Source: Prorocentrum cordatum | Lineage: Eukaryota; Sar; Dinophyceae; Prorocentrales; Prorocentraceae | NCBI GenBank assembly: GCA_963575745.1 | Contig: CAUYUJ010009424.1 | Span: 66,001 to 130,000 of the forward strand | Reading direction: 5' to 3' | Length of the DNA: 64,000 nt | Shown: piece by piece, positions 1-11,610 of the stretch | Position numbering within the stretch: position 1 is the first letter of the stretch | How the letters are laid out: each line of letters starts with the position of its first letter | Made by a program: the position numbers and the translations under genes | Notes under the pieces: generated by a model | What the model was told of the DNA's origin: nothing | The model's input: only the letters and a program-made list of their open reading frames with translations | The model's database searches: none

Positions 1-2
1 CT

Positions 3-1535
3 GGCCATCTCGACCCGCAGCTTGGTCTATTCAGGACGGTTTCGCCTACTACTTCCCCTTTGGCTGTGCTGGTGTGTGCGTCCATCACAATGGCGATGGA
101 TGGGGCATTCGAGTGCTTCGACGTAGCGACTGCGTTCCTGTCCGGGCTGAAGCTGGAACGGGAGCTGTATGTGAGGGCTCCTAAGGACGGGCTTCCAGCC
201 GTCGACGGTGCTGGATGGCCAGCCGTGCGACCTTATGCGTTGCTCCGCTTGCTGAAAGGGGCGCACGGTTTGACGGAGGCGCCTCGGTTGTGGTATCTCC
301 GAGCCCGCCAGGTGTTGACGGACGAGGTCGGCTTCGTGGAGCTGCGCTGTGCTCGAGCTGTCTTCGTTTATCGGATGAACGATAAGTTGATTGCTATGTT
401 GACCTTGCACGTCGACGACGGCATGCTGTTTGGAGACCCGCACGACCCCCAGTACCAGGAGGTGAAGGCGAACATCAACAGTCGTTTCAACATCAAGCAC
501 TGGAAGGAGGGCAACGACAAGGAGGCAGTCGCCTATCTCGGTGAGGAGTGGTGGCGCCACCCCGATCACATCGAGATCAGCATGCACGAATACATCGGCA
601 AGCTGACGAAGCACCCCCTTGCAAGGGGTGACGACGAGGAGCGGGAGATGACTCCCGAGGAGCACCACGACTTCCGGAGCCTGCTCCAGAAGGTGCGGTG
701 GCCTGTCGCACGCGTGGTGCCACAGCTCGCGTATAGCGTCTCGGCGCTCGCACAGAAGGATCCGAAAGGTCGGAGGTTACTGCACCTGCGAGTGCTCAAT
801 GACATCATCGACCGGCTTCAGGACTACGACAAGAGAGGTCTGGCGACTCTCCGGATCCGTTGTGTGGACATCGAGCGCTTGCAGGTGCTCACGCTCATGG
901 GCGCTTCGTTTGCGAAGGAACCCGGCTGTAAGAGCCAGATGGGGTTCATGAGTATGATTGCGGATACCCGAGTGTTGAAGGAGCTAACTGTATGCTGTCT
1001 AGTGGAGTTTCAGAGCAGTACTATTACACGAGTTGTTGGATCTACGATGGCCGCAGAGTCTGCGGCTATGTCCGTGGCTTTGGATCGGCAGCTTTACCTC
1101 AGGCTGCTGATTGAGGCAATCTTGCACGGGGAGCCGCCCTTGCAAGGGGACTGGAGGCTGGCGCTGAAGGTTCCAGGGGCGCTCGTGACGGATGCGAAGT
1201 CGCTCTACGATCACACGTCCAAGATCGGCTCGATGCCGGTGTCTCGGCAGACCCTCATTGACTTGTTGGTGGCCAAGGATTTGATAGAGCAGGAGGCCAT
1301 CAAGTTCAAGTGGCTGCCTAATAGCCACATGCTAGCGGACGTGCTGACAAAGGCCGTGCAGCCTAACGGGGTGCTATCGCAGTTCCTCCGCCACGGACTG
1401 TTCAGCATGGTGCCTACCGCTGAGCAAGAGGATGAGGAGGCACACCGTCTGCGGCTGCGCCGCGGACAGCGTGAGAGAGCCAAGGAGCGGAAGGCCCAGC
1501 GTCGGGTCGCCGTTCCAGGGCCTGCGAGCCCGTGA
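3..1535 (+). CDS. Copia (Ty1) polyprotein, RT and RNase H part, 5' truncated by window edge
   Basis: The reading frame is open from base 3 to the TGA at 1533-1535, so the protein starts before the window. Residues numbered from base 60 show the Copia RT: an RTVSPTTS segment just before, the motif A region FDVATAFLSG, the fingers/palm segment LLKGAHGLTEAPRLWY, and LHVDDGMLFG carrying the catalytic DD. A Ty1-type RNase H follows, with TDAKSLYD and the usual ending HMLADVLTKAV. The enzyme copies element RNA into DNA in the cytoplasm and degrades the template RNA. Gag, protease and integrase would lie upstream, outside the window. About 490 codons have no internal stop, so the copy is not old or is under constraint. 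The basic tail after the RNase H (RRGQRERAKERKAQRR) is unusual. LTR ends could not be identified. Confidence 0.87.
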   Translation, partial: GHLDPQLGLFRTVSPTTSPLAVLVCASITMAMDGAFECFDVATAFLSGLKLERELYVRAPKDGLPAVDGAGWPAVRPYALLRLLKGAHGLTEAPRLWYLRARQVLTDEVGFVELRCARAVFVYRMNDKLIAMLTLHVDDGMLFGDPHDPQYQEVKANINSRFNIKHWKEGNDKEAVAYLGEEWWRHPDHIEISMHEYIGKLTKHPLARGDDEEREMTPEEHHDFRSLLQKVRWPVARVVPQLAYSVSALAQKDPKGRRLLHLRVLNDIIDRLQDYDKRGLATLRIRCVDIERLQVLTLMGASFAKEPGCKSQMGFMSMIADTRVLKELTVCCLVEFQSSTITRVVGSTMAAESAAMSVALDRQLYLRLLIEAILHGEPPLQGDWRLALKVPGALVTDAKSLYDHTSKIGSMPVSRQTLIDLLVAKDLIEQEAIKFKWLPNSHMLADVLTKAVQPNGVLSQFLRHGLFSMVPTAEQEDEEAHRLRLRRGQRERAKERKAQRRVAVPGPASP

Positions 1536-1593
1536 GGTCCTGATTGCAGTTGCTGATGGACCTAGTGAGGGCTACGGTGATGTATGCATATCC

Positions 1594-1797
1594 TTTGAGT
1601 TGATAGTCTGGAATGGTGGATACAGACATTCATATTCTTATATTTATATGTTGGGCCTCAGGCCGCACTTTGCTTGAGGCGTTTCATGCTTATCTTTTGA
1701 GTTGACAGTCTGGATTAGTGAATCTAGACATTCATATTTTATATTTATGTCTTGAGCCTCAGGCCGCATTTGCTCGAGGTGTTTCGGCCTATGGGCT
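1594..1797. repeat. Two tandem copies of a 102-bp unit after the Copia ORF
   Basis: The segment starting TTTGAGTTGATAGTCTGG at 1594 recurs at 1696 with point changes. Both copies contain ACATTCATATT, a TTATATTTAT stretch and CCTCAGGCCGCA. The position just behind the RNase H ORF suggests the 3' untranslated part or LTR of the Copia element, but no second LTR is available to prove this. Confidence 0.75.
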
Positions 1798-3260
1798 GAC
1801 ATGCATTATAATTGCGTGCAGCGTTTCCCTTTTCGAAGGGGGCGGCATCGGGGCAGCATTGTACTCACCCAGTGTGAAGAGTGCACTCCCCTGCCCCTCT
1901 GCCGCCCGTGCTACCGTGTGTGCATCATGTACACGCTTGTCTTGTTTTGTGGCATGCACGCTGCCCGCCGCTGTTTTGGCCCTAGTCCTAGGGCCCTGGG
2001 ACGCACCCGCAGTTTTGACTGCCGCGCAGTCCGAGCTAAAAGAACTGCACTGGCAGCTGGTACGCAACGTTGCTTGTTGCAGGGCGTTCACGTTTTTGTG
2101 TTCTGGTGCGCCACTGGCTGCCTCCGCTGCAAGTCAGCGGCGGCCTGGGAACCGCGTCGCCTTCCAGCGCGAGCCGGGCGTCGCGCCAAGGGTGCGGGCC
2201 GATAGCCCTCTGTGCCCACGTTCTATCCCTGCTCCCGTCCTGCCGTGTCCCTCCTCCCTTCCCTGCTTGCCCTCCTCGTCCCTCCCCCGCCCCCCCCCCC
2301 CAACCCTACTGGGAGGGCGAAGGGCGGAGGTGTCCGACTCAGAGGGCGCCGCCGGCTCGCTCCCGGGCGGGCCTCGGGCGACGGGCCCCCGCGGAGAGGG
2401 GCGAGGGACGAATGAGGGAGAGGGGAGGAGGGGGGAGGGAGCACGGAGGAGGAGGGTGCAGGAACGGGAAGGGGAACATAGAGACGGGGGTCGAACGGAC
2501 GAGGAGGGGGGGGGGAGAGGGAGGAGGAGGGATGGATGGAGGGGGTGGAGGAGTGGGGAGGGGGAGGGAAGAGGAGGAGGGATGAGCAGGGAATGGGGAC
2601 CAGGGGGGAAGCAGGAGGGAGGAAGGGCGAAGAATTGAGGCAGGCAGGGCGGACGCAGGAGACTGGAGTTAGCAGAGCCAAATCGAAGCTACGAAAAGTC
2701 AGATTGGAGATTATCAGCTCGGCACTGGGAGTAAAAACACCAACACTGGGACTCGACCCGAGCGGAATTGGATACCAGCGAAATTTAACTACATCGCATA
2801 ACATCGACATGTAACAGCGGTAGCTCATGTCTAGTTCTCAGTTAAACTTTGCTCCAGTCATGGGGTCCTTGGCTCCAGCGTCTTTGTGCTGATAATCATT
2901 GTCATTGTTTCTAGGTCGTTTCGGTATCGCTGCGTTTCACCGTGCACTTCGTCCCTCCTGCCTGTCTCCCTCCCTCCTGGAACGTCCCTGCTCTATCTGC
3001 TGTCCTTTCTCCTTCCTGCGTGCCTTCCTGCGCTTCCCCCCTCCCGCCCTGACCCCGCCTTTCTCCCTTCCCTCTCCCCTCCCAGCTCCCGTGCCCTTTG
3101 CGCTGTGGGACGACGGACGGACGACGTCGGTCAAGCACCCTTCCAGCGCGAGCAGCCCGTCACACCCCGTCTGCTTTTAGATGTTGCCGTCTTGTTTTCT
3201 ACCGCCCATTTGCTTCTCCCTTTCGCCCAGCGGGCCAGTGCCTGGGCGCAGCGGCGCGCC
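1798..3260. other. No gene seen; GC-rich low-complexity DNA
   Basis: This stretch contains a C-rich run near 2285-2305, a G/A-rich tract at about 2395-2640, and pyrimidine-rich sequence at about 2940-3100. Open frames here are compositional: they overlap on both strands and show no recognisable motif. Confidence 0.6.
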
Positions 3261-3261
3261 C

Positions 3262-3565
3262 AAAAGGGCCAGCCAACAGTAGTCGCCCAAGTGTACGCCA
3301 ACGGTTGCCGCCAAAACTGTCACCAGAACGGGGGGCCAGCACCTTCGCCAAAACACCGAAACTGACATCCCAAAGTTTCGGCACCTTTATGGAGGCCAAG
3401 ACAGCCCATGCCCAGCACGTTGTCCAGAAGTGCCGCAAGGTTAAAAGCAATACAGATTCCTGTCTGGAGGGCTTTCTGGATGACTCCCCCCAGCTTGGGA
3501 GGCACCTTTTGGCGTAAGTTTTGGCGCGCTCTCTGGGCGACTACTTCTGGCTTGCCCAGTTTAGT
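3262..3565. repeat. Imperfect inverted repeat, possible MITE-like element
   Basis: The left arm (about 3262-3350) reads GGGCCAGCCAACAGTAGTCG and then CCAA- and GCCAAAAC-containing sequence. The right arm (about 3470-3565) holds the reverse complement of a related sequence, including CGACTACTTCTGGCTTGCCC and TTTTGGCG. The arms are diverged, roughly two thirds alike by eye, and the spacer is about 120 bp. No target-site duplication was resolved. Confidence 0.45.
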
Positions 3566-4197
3566 TCGTTGTTCTACGGGGGGGTGAGCACCGAGGCTTC
3601 TCAGCGCGAGTGGTTGGTGCCGGTCGCGCAGGGTCCGCGCGTTCCTCGTGCGCCTTGCCGAAGCGGTCACTACCAGGAAAGCGAACGCCCGCAGAGAGGA
3701 GCCCCGGCGCTGAACAGATCCGTGATGCGGAGAGACATCCGCCGTCAAGATACTGTGAGCCTATGCCAGTGCGAGGCGACCGCCACGTGCAGACCACTGT
3801 TCAAAGGCCCACTCGATCACGCGGTCGCTGGCCTGATCATTCATGTTCCACACCAATGGAGGGGCAACCGAAGCCACTCCTGCACGTATACCCTTGATAC
3901 AGACGATGATGCAGAGGAGGGCCACAACGGCCCCGACTCGTTTGGTCGAACTTGCATGCACCCACTTCCAACAACTTTTATGGCCACAACGGCTTGACCT
4001 GCTCTCCCCGACATCGGTGAAGGACAGGTTCGAGAGCCGAAGAGACCATTGGTCTATTGCCTTCCCCAAGGGGCGCTGAACGACACACTCCACAGCATAC
4101 CACCAGCGGGAACAAGCGAAGCTTCTGCACGCCTCAGCATTTGAGCGCAACGCTCTAAACCTCCCCCGCCTGGCACGAGCTCGATCCGGGCGGCGAC

Positions 4198-4889
4198 GAA
4201 TGATGGTGATGATGATGATGATGTTGATGATGATGATGCTGATGATTATGGTGAGGCTGACGATGATGCCGATGATGGTGCTGTTGATGATGATACTGAT
4301 GATGATGACGACGATGCTAGTGGCGGTGGTGGTGATGATGCTGAGCAGGATGATGATGGTGATGATGATGATAGTGGTGTTCGTGGTGATCATGATGATC
4401 GTGGTTGTGCTGTGGATGATGATGATGCTGATGATGTTGCTGATGCGGACGGTGCTGATGCTGATGGGAATGATGATGATAACGAGAGTGGTGGTGGTAG
4501 TGAAGATGATGATGGTGATGACGATGCTGCTGATGATGATAGCTGTGGTGATGATGATGATGATAGTGGTGGTGATGGTGCTGATGTTGATAGTGGTGGT
4601 GGTGATGATGACGATGAGGATGATTATGATAGACGTCGTCTGTGGATGATGCTGCTGATGATGATACGCGTGGTGATGATGATGCTGATAGTGGTGGTGA
4701 TGATGATTACGTTGGTGATGACGATGATGACAGTTGTGATGAGGATGATAATAATTATAGTCGTGGTGGTGGTGACGGTGATGATGACAACTTTGGTGGT
4801 GATGATGATGATGATGATAGTGATTATTATGGTTGAGATGATGATGGTAATGCTGATGATGATGACAGTTGTGGTAGTGATGATGACGC

Positions 4890-4950
<61 letters not shown>

Positions 4951-6307
4951 AGTGTTGGTGGTGATGATGCCGATGATTATGATGATAGTAGTGGTGGTGA
5001 TGATGATGCTGATGCTGATGATGACGATGGTGCTAGTGGTGGAGGTGATGATGATGGTAGTTGCGATGATGAAGATGATGATCTTGATAATGCTGATGCT
5101 GCTGATGATGCTGATGGTAGTGATGGTGGTGTTGCTGTTGCTGATTCTGATGATGACGATGGTGATGCTGCTGCTAGTGGTTGTGAGGATGATGCGGCTG
5201 ATGATGATGACTATGCTAGTTGTAGGTGGTGATGATAGGTGTGGTGGCGGTGATGGTGATGATAGTGGTGGTGGTCTTGATGCCGATGCTGGTAGTGATG
5301 GTGATGATGGTGATCATCATGATGATGGTTGTTGTGATGATGACGCTGCTGATGATGATTTGGTGGTGGCGAAGGTAGTGAAGATGATGCTAGTGCTGAT
5401 GCGGCTGATGGTGGTGATGCTGCTGATGATGAGTGTGATGCTGATGATGATGATGATGACAGTGGTGGTGGTGGCGGTGATGATGAATATCGTGGAAGTT
5501 GTGATGATGATAATGATGATAGTGGTAGTGGTGATGATGCTGATGAGGGTACTATTGGTTTCGATGGTGATGATCCTGATAGTGGTGATGCTGATGAGGA
5601 GTCTGATGCTGAGTCGGATGATGGTGCGGCTGCTGATGATGATGGTAGTGGTGATGATGATGCTGACGAGAATGATCGTGGTGGTGGTGGGGATGGTGCT
5701 GCTGATGATGCTGTGGTGGTGCTGCTGATTACAGTGGTGGCGGTGATGATGCTGATGGTGAAGCTGATGATGGTAGTGGTGGTGCTAACGATGCAGATGA
5801 CGATCCTGATGATGAGGATCGTGGTGGTGATGATGATGATAATGGTGGTGATTTTGATGATGATGATGATGGTGATGCGTCTGATGATAATGATGATGGT
5901 GATGATTAGGATGATGATGGTCATGATGACCTTGATGATGATGGTCCTAGTGGTGGTAGTGGTGATGCTGCGGATGATAATGAGGATGATAGCGGCGGTG
6001 GTGATATTGCTGCTGCCGATGATGATGTTGTTGATGATGATGATGATCGTGGTGGTGGTAGTTGTTATGATGATGATAGTGGTTGTGGGGGGGGTGGTTA
6101 TGATGATGCTCATTATGACTATAGTGACGATGACTCTGATGACGATGCTGCTGATGACAGTGATGATGCTTCTGATGCGGATGATGCTGATAGTGATGAT
6201 GATGCTGATGGTGATGATTGTGATCATGATGCTGATTGTGATGCTTATGATGGTGATGCTGATGGCAATGGTGATGACGCTGAGGATGACCATGATAGTG
6301 GTGGTAG

Positions 6308-6360
<53 letters not shown>

Positions 6361-6686
6361 GTGATGCTGCTGATGATGATAGTGGTGGTGGTGATGCTGC
6401 TTCTGCCGGATATGATGATGGTAGTGGTAGTAGTGGTGGTGGTGATAATGCTGATTTTGATAGTAGTGGTGGGGATGAACATGATGACGATGAGGGTGAT
6501 GATCGTGTTGATAATTATGATGATGTTGATGATGACAGTGGCGATGTTTCTTAATGGTGATGATGGTGATGCTGATAGTGGTGATGATTAGGATGAGTAT
6601 GATGATGGCGATGGTGATGTTGATGGTGATGTTGCTGAGTGATGGTCCGTGATTGGTGATGATGTTGTTGATGATGATGCGAATGC

Positions 6687-6721
<35 letters not shown>

Positions 6722-6765
6722 GTGATTGTGATTGTGGTGTTGGTGGTGATGGTGATGATGATCAG
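4198..6765. repeat. Degenerate (GAT)n microsatellite block, about 2.6 kb
   Basis: Almost the whole stretch is built from triplets GAT, GGT, AGT, GCT, TGT and CGT, with pure GAT runs at about 4890-4950, 6310-6360 and 6690-6720. Long open frames in both directions are by-products: poly-Met, poly-Asp or poly-His/Ile depending on frame. The Asp-phase frame is broken by small indels every few hundred bases, so I do not call a protein. Confidence 0.95.
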
Positions 6766-6970
6766 ACGATGAGGAGGAGGAGGGGCAGGAGCAGGAGGAG
6801 GAGCAGTTGGAGGAGGCAAGGTAGGTGCGCTCGCGTCATGTCTGACGTCCTACCCCTCCCTCCCATCCCTTATCATGGCGTAGATATCCTCTCTATCCGC
6901 ACAAGCGGACGTCGTAGTATGGCGTGGCATTACATGGCATAGCATGGTGTTGAAGATCCACGCGTAGCAT

Positions 6971-7690
6971 GACATAGCAGGGCGTGGCGACGCCCCAGTG
7001 GGGGGCGGGCTTCTGCGGCCCAACAGTCAACGAAACGACATTGAATGTGTAATCATTTCCGATTGTTCTTCGGGAGACCATTTTCTAAATTTTGGGACTT
7101 ATTTGGAAGAACCGACGACCATGCCGTGGCATGGCACTGGAAATAATGACGCCAGCGCTGCAGCAGGAGCACGATTCGGAACGAGCGGACGCGCGGAAAT
7201 GAGGCCAGCGCTGCAGCGGGAGCACGATTCGGAACGAGCGGTAGCCCGAAAATGAGGCCAGCGTTTCCGTGAGAGCAGCATTTTGAACACAAAATCCAAG
7301 CGCGGACGCGCGGAAATGAGGACGCATAGCCTGACATAGCGTGGCGTGGCGACGCCCCAAAGTGGGGGCTTCTGCGTCCCCAAAGATCAACGAATCGATA
7401 CCGAATATGTAGTCACTTCCGTCGGTTTTTTCTGGGGGGGGGGGGGGGGGGGCGGGGCATTTTTTAGATTTGGAGCTTATATTTGGAAGGACCGACGACC
7501 ATGCCGTGGCATGGCACTGGAAATGATGACGCCAGCGCTGCAGCAGGAGCACGATTCGGAACGAGCGGAAGCGCGGAAATGAGGCCAGCGCTGAAGCGGG
7601 AGCACGATTCGGAATGAGCGGTAGCCCGAACATGAAACCAATGCTTCAGCGAGAGCAGCAGTTTGAACAACACCCCAAGCGAGAACCCAA
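6971..7690. repeat. Tandem duplication of a 360-380 bp unit with inner 51-bp repeats
   Basis: GACATAGCRKGGCGTGGCGA starts copies at 6971 and 7333. The ACCGACGACCATGCCGTGG segment is at 7111 and 7491. The shift grows from 362 to 380 because of a G-run at about 7433-7452 in the second copy. Inside each copy, GCCAGCGCTGCAGCRGGAGC plus ACGATTCGGAACGAGCGG is itself repeated at about 51-53 bp spacing. Confidence 0.88.
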
Positions 7691-7799
7691 CTCCCGGGAA
7701 TCCTGTGTGTAAAAAACCAGTACGTCGTGAGGGGGGGCGAGTATTTCCCGGACGCCACCAGGAGAGAGAGGAGAGTATTCATATTGTGTAATTGTAGAA

Positions 7800-8530
7800 C
7801 GAGGGGGAGGAGCAGGAGAAAGGATGGACGGAGGGAGGGAGAGAGGGAGGGCGGGAGGAGGAGGAGGTGGAGGAGGCGGAGGAGGAGGAGGAGAAGAGGA
7901 GGACGAGCAAGGTGGTGAGAGGCTGCCACCGCGGCCGGAGGAGAATGTGACGCGGAACGCCAGCGCCTGTGGCGGCCGCGCGCGCACGGCGACCGTGACG
8001 AGTAGAAGGAGGAGCAGGAGCAGGAGGAGGACGAGGACGAGGAGCAGAAGGAGGAGGAGGAGCAGGAGGAGCAGGAGCAGAAGGAGGAGGAGGAGGAGAA
8101 GAGGAAGGAGGAGGACGAGGACGACGACCCCGACGACGGACGTCGACGACGATGACGACGACGACGGTGGTGGCGACGACGACGACGATACCGACGACGA
8201 CGATGACGACGACGACGACGAAGTTGACGACGACGACGACGCCGACGACGACGAAGATGTCGATGACGACGACGACGACGACGGCGGCGACGACGACGAT
8301 ATCGACGACGACGACGACGACATCGACGACGACAACGATATAGACGACGACACCGACGACGACGACGACGGCGGCAGCGGCGGCGGCGGCGACGGTGACA
8401 GCGACGGCAACGGCAATGGCGACCTCGAGGATGTCGACGACGCCGACGGCGACGGCGACGGTGACGACGGCAGTGGCCTCGACCTCGGCTCCGATAGCAA
8501 TTACGACCTCGACGCCATCGACGGCGACGA
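7800..8530. repeat. GGA-rich tract passing into a degenerate (GAC)n block
   Basis: From 7800 to 8120 the + strand is almost all purine (GGAGGA and variants). From 8120 to 8500 it consists of GAC/GGC/GAT triplets. One frame reads Asp/Gly-rich for over 300 codons and continues a little past the repeat, but no domain is visible. Confidence 0.85.
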
Positions 8531-10490
8531 CGAGGGCCGAAAGTGGGAAGGATCGAGAGAGGACGATGTTCGACAGCGTATCCCCTTCGTCTGGATACGG
8601 CCCGCCCATTGTTGGCTCCCGGGCGAGTGCGGTCAACGCGGTGGCGAGCGACATATCCATATCCAACCCCCAGCCACCCTGTTTAGGTTTGCTCTGAACA
8701 TCTTTCGCCCCCCCCCCCCTGTCTTCCACACGGATGGGGACCCCGGGAGGGTAACCGTAGGAAGCGGTAGCTGCCATGTAGACGCGGGTGGTCGTAGGTG
8801 ATGAAGAGGAGTGATGATCAGGATGTGGAGCTCTGTTGGCAGTACATTGCCGACGAGCCTTGTACGGTAGTGCGCGCTGCCCCATCTCAGCTTGCTGATT
8901 GATGTGGCCCGTCGAGGGTTTCGGTCCTGGCTGCTCGGTCGGGCCTCTTGTTCGCTTCGCTCTGGGGTCCTTGGTCCGTCCTTCGTTTCCTTTCGGACCC
9001 TTGGGCCCTCGTTCGTTCGGAACTTCACGGAATTAGGGCATGACGCTGACCCACGCACAAATCAGAAACACATCCATACCCATGGCCTTGGGGCTGGGCC
9101 CCTAGGACGCGACCCCGTGGCTGCGGGGCGTCTTTTCGCGGATGCCCCGCGAGGAACATATCCATCACGGCATCGCGCCCTGGACTCCAGACTGCGAGGG
9201 CATGGATATGGATACGTCCGCTGCTCGTGAATTTCGGTGTCCCAAGGCGACGCTCAGCTGGGGCGCCGCAGGCCCGCCGCCAGAAGACACCAGCCCTCGT
9301 GTTGCCGACGTCGCAACCTTCTCGTGGCGCCCGCCGGCTCTTCATACTGAGCCATTTCGTGACGGCCCCGAGGCCGAAACCTTCCAAAAGCTGGGCGTCG
9401 CGATTTTTTGGGCGCCGCCGGGATCTGAAGGGATTTCGAGCCATGGCTCGGGTCTCCGGCGGCCGTTCGGAGCGATCCGGGCATCCCCAGACCGCTCTCG
9501 GCGAGGCGCAGCCTGCTGGAAAGCCTCCCGAGGCTGGAGAACCTCCAGGAGCCGACGAGAAAACCCGAACACTCCAGCTTCGAACCTCGAAGGCTGGCCG
9601 TCACGAGTCTTGTTGCGTCGCCTGGACCTTCGGGGAGGGTCCACCGCTCCTGGGGCTTGCGCCGCCCCAGCGGCGGTGGTGCGGCACCAGCGCGGGCGTT
9701 CGGGGTCAAGCGCCGCCAATGGCCAATGGCCCCGAATCGGCCAGCACCGAGCTATCTTCGCGAATTACACGTAGGCACGCCAAAGAAGAAGTTCGTTTCC
9801 CACGGGTGCCCAACAAATTGTCTGATCGCCCGACGGGCCCGCAGAGCCCTGAGGCACCATGCGAAGCTTAGAGTCGACGGAGGACGTGCCCCTCGATTCT
9901 GATGGCAAGATTTCTCATCGCACCTGCTGGCTGGATGTAGCAGAAAGTCGGGACGGCTCAGTGTTGAAAGGTCCGGGGCTGGGATTCATAAATTTCCACA
10001 GCCTGGGGCACCGATCTCCCTGGACCTCAGGAGGTGGTGGGTATGGATGTGTTCGGCCCCCTTGGGCCCAAGTGTAACGATATCCACCGCCCCCACCACT
10101 CCCGTGGAGGCGGAAGTAAAACGGGGCAGAGCGAAGCCGGCAGAAGTACGACGTAAATCAAAAGTCGGCCTTCCAAGGGATGCACATTATTTTCGGATCC
10201 AGGGTCTGGAGCCAGCCAATTATGCAGCGGCGTGCAGTGCAGTGCGCGGCTCTCTCTTCAGATTTTGCGCGCCGCGGGGCAGAGGAGTGCTGAACTCCGT
10301 GCGGGGCGTGATAGGCGCGAAGGGTGTGCCGACATGGGCGTGGGCCCACATGCGAACACGCCCGCTGCGCAGTCTCTGGAGCTCCATTAGAGACATCTGT
10401 TCATCCACCCAAGGGATAACACGTGTTACCCCCCCTATCCCCCCGCCCCCCCCTGTAACGGTAACACCTTGGCCCGGTCCAGTGCGCGAT
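8531..10490. other. No gene recognised; GC-rich unique or old repeat DNA
   Basis: Several overlapping frames of 110-215 codons exist on both strands, none with a recognisable motif or consistent composition. Short words such as ATCGCGCCCTGG near 9172 and CATGGATATGGATAC near 9202 recur in variant form near 25300-25430, hinting at an old dispersed repeat. Confidence 0.5.
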
Positions 10491-10497
10491 CCCAGGC

Positions 10498-10760
10498 AGC
10501 CTCGAGCTTGTGGTGCACGCGGGCACTATTTGTGCCGCGGTGCACGCGGGCGTGCACTATGGTGTGCGCAGGCACTGCGGTGTACACGGGCGTTGTGGCG
10601 CACACATCTGTCGTTGTATCAGCAGCTGTGGTGTACACAGGCATAGTGGGTGTATGCAACATTGTGGTGTACACATCACAAGCACTGTGGTGTACACGGG
10701 TGCCGCGATGTACACAATCGCTGTCGTGCGCAAAGTCGCTATGATGTAAACGTGCGTTGT
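10498..10760. repeat. Degenerate 25-30 bp minisatellite (GTGTACACGGGC type), block 1
   Basis: The phrase GGTGTACAC or GGTGCACGC, followed by GGGC or AGGC and then a GTTGTGG-like tail, recurs at irregular 24-32 bp spacing. Frames on both strands are short and repetitive. Confidence 0.65.
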
Positions 10761-11185
10761 GGGTAATCATGTACCCACGCATCTCTTCCTAATGTTTCCT
10801 TCTCCTACCTCGTCATTTCGTCCTCCTCGTCGTCGTCGTCCTCTCTGCGCATACAGGACGCGGGCATTGATGATGATGATGAGGAGGAGGAGGAGGAGAA
10901 GGCGGAGGAGGAATAATAATATAGGTGTGCGCAGGCTGTGCGTGGTGCATCACGCAGATCCATTGGCGGTCTCGTGTACGGATTCCTGCAGCGAACTTCT
11001 TTTAGATGAGGGCGTGCACCGTGGCAGTGCTCTTGGAGAAAGAGCGCGGGCCCCGAGCTGTCGACCCCATTGCGGGGTTTCTTTTACTCAATTTGCTTAT
11101 CCTGCTGGTGCTGCTGTTCCTCCTGCTCCTCCTGCGTGTATTCCCTCGGCTGACGCCGCTCCGCGCGCCCCCAAGCCGCGTGGTG
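10761..11185. other. Spacer between two minisatellite blocks
   Basis: The stretch holds short GTC and GGA runs (about 10815-10840, 10870-10910) and a CTCCTGCTGG-type run near 11100-11140. No coding motif was seen. Confidence 0.45.
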
Positions 11186-11610
11186 TTGCGCGCAGTTGCC
11201 ATGACGTGCGCAGTCGCTATGGCTTACACAGGCGTTGTGGGCCCAACATGTCCGAGCGTTCCTTAGGCCAGAAAATCAAATATCCACTATCAACTCAGGT
11301 ATTGAATTTGATACGTTTGGGGCCCCAGCGGTTTTACGAAGTTTGGTTCCGTCGGTACCTTCAGGTGTGCGCAAGCTTTGTGATGTATGCAGTCACTGTG
11401 GCGCACATGGGGGTGCTGGAACAGCAGCTGCGGTGCACGCAGGCGCCGTGGTGCGCACGTACAGTTTGATGTACAGAGACGTTGTGGCGCACGCGGATGT
11501 TATGGTGTATACAATCGCCGTGGTGCAGACGTACCATTTCTGTAGTTGTCCTGGTGCACAGGCGTTGTGGTGCACAGATTCCGTGTTGTGTGCACATGCG
11601 CTGCGGGCTT
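11186..11610. repeat. Degenerate 25-30 bp minisatellite, block 2
   Basis: This is the same degenerate phrase as at 10498-10760: GTGCGCAGTCGCTATGG, GGTGCACGCAGGCGCCG, TGTACAGAGACGTTGTGG, GGTGCACAGGCGTTGTGG and similar. The two blocks are separated by about 430 bp of other sequence. Confidence 0.6.

Noticed and set aside
27-668. 213-codon minus-strand frame at the left end
   Set aside because: It lies antisense to the Copia RT, whose motifs and order are clear; the minus product has no motif.
1718-2828. 306- and 201-codon overlapping frames
   Set aside because: They fall in G/A- and C-rich low complexity on both strands, with no domain.
3761-4190. Minus-strand frame with a hydrophobic segment (GAVVALLCIIVCIKGI)
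   Set aside because: It could be a small membrane-protein exon, but it runs into the GAT repeat, overlaps the possible plus frame, and shows no family motif. Too weak to call.
4412-5728. 438-codon Asp/Met-rich frame
   Set aside because: It is a product of the degenerate GAT repeat and changes repeat phase midway because of indels.
5211-6482. 423-codon minus frame rich in Ile, Thr, Ser and His
   Set aside because: It is the reverse reading of the same GAT repeat.
7824-8801. 325-codon Asp/Gly-rich acidic protein
   Set aside because: It depends on the GGA and GAC tracts; the non-repeat end has no recognisable domain.
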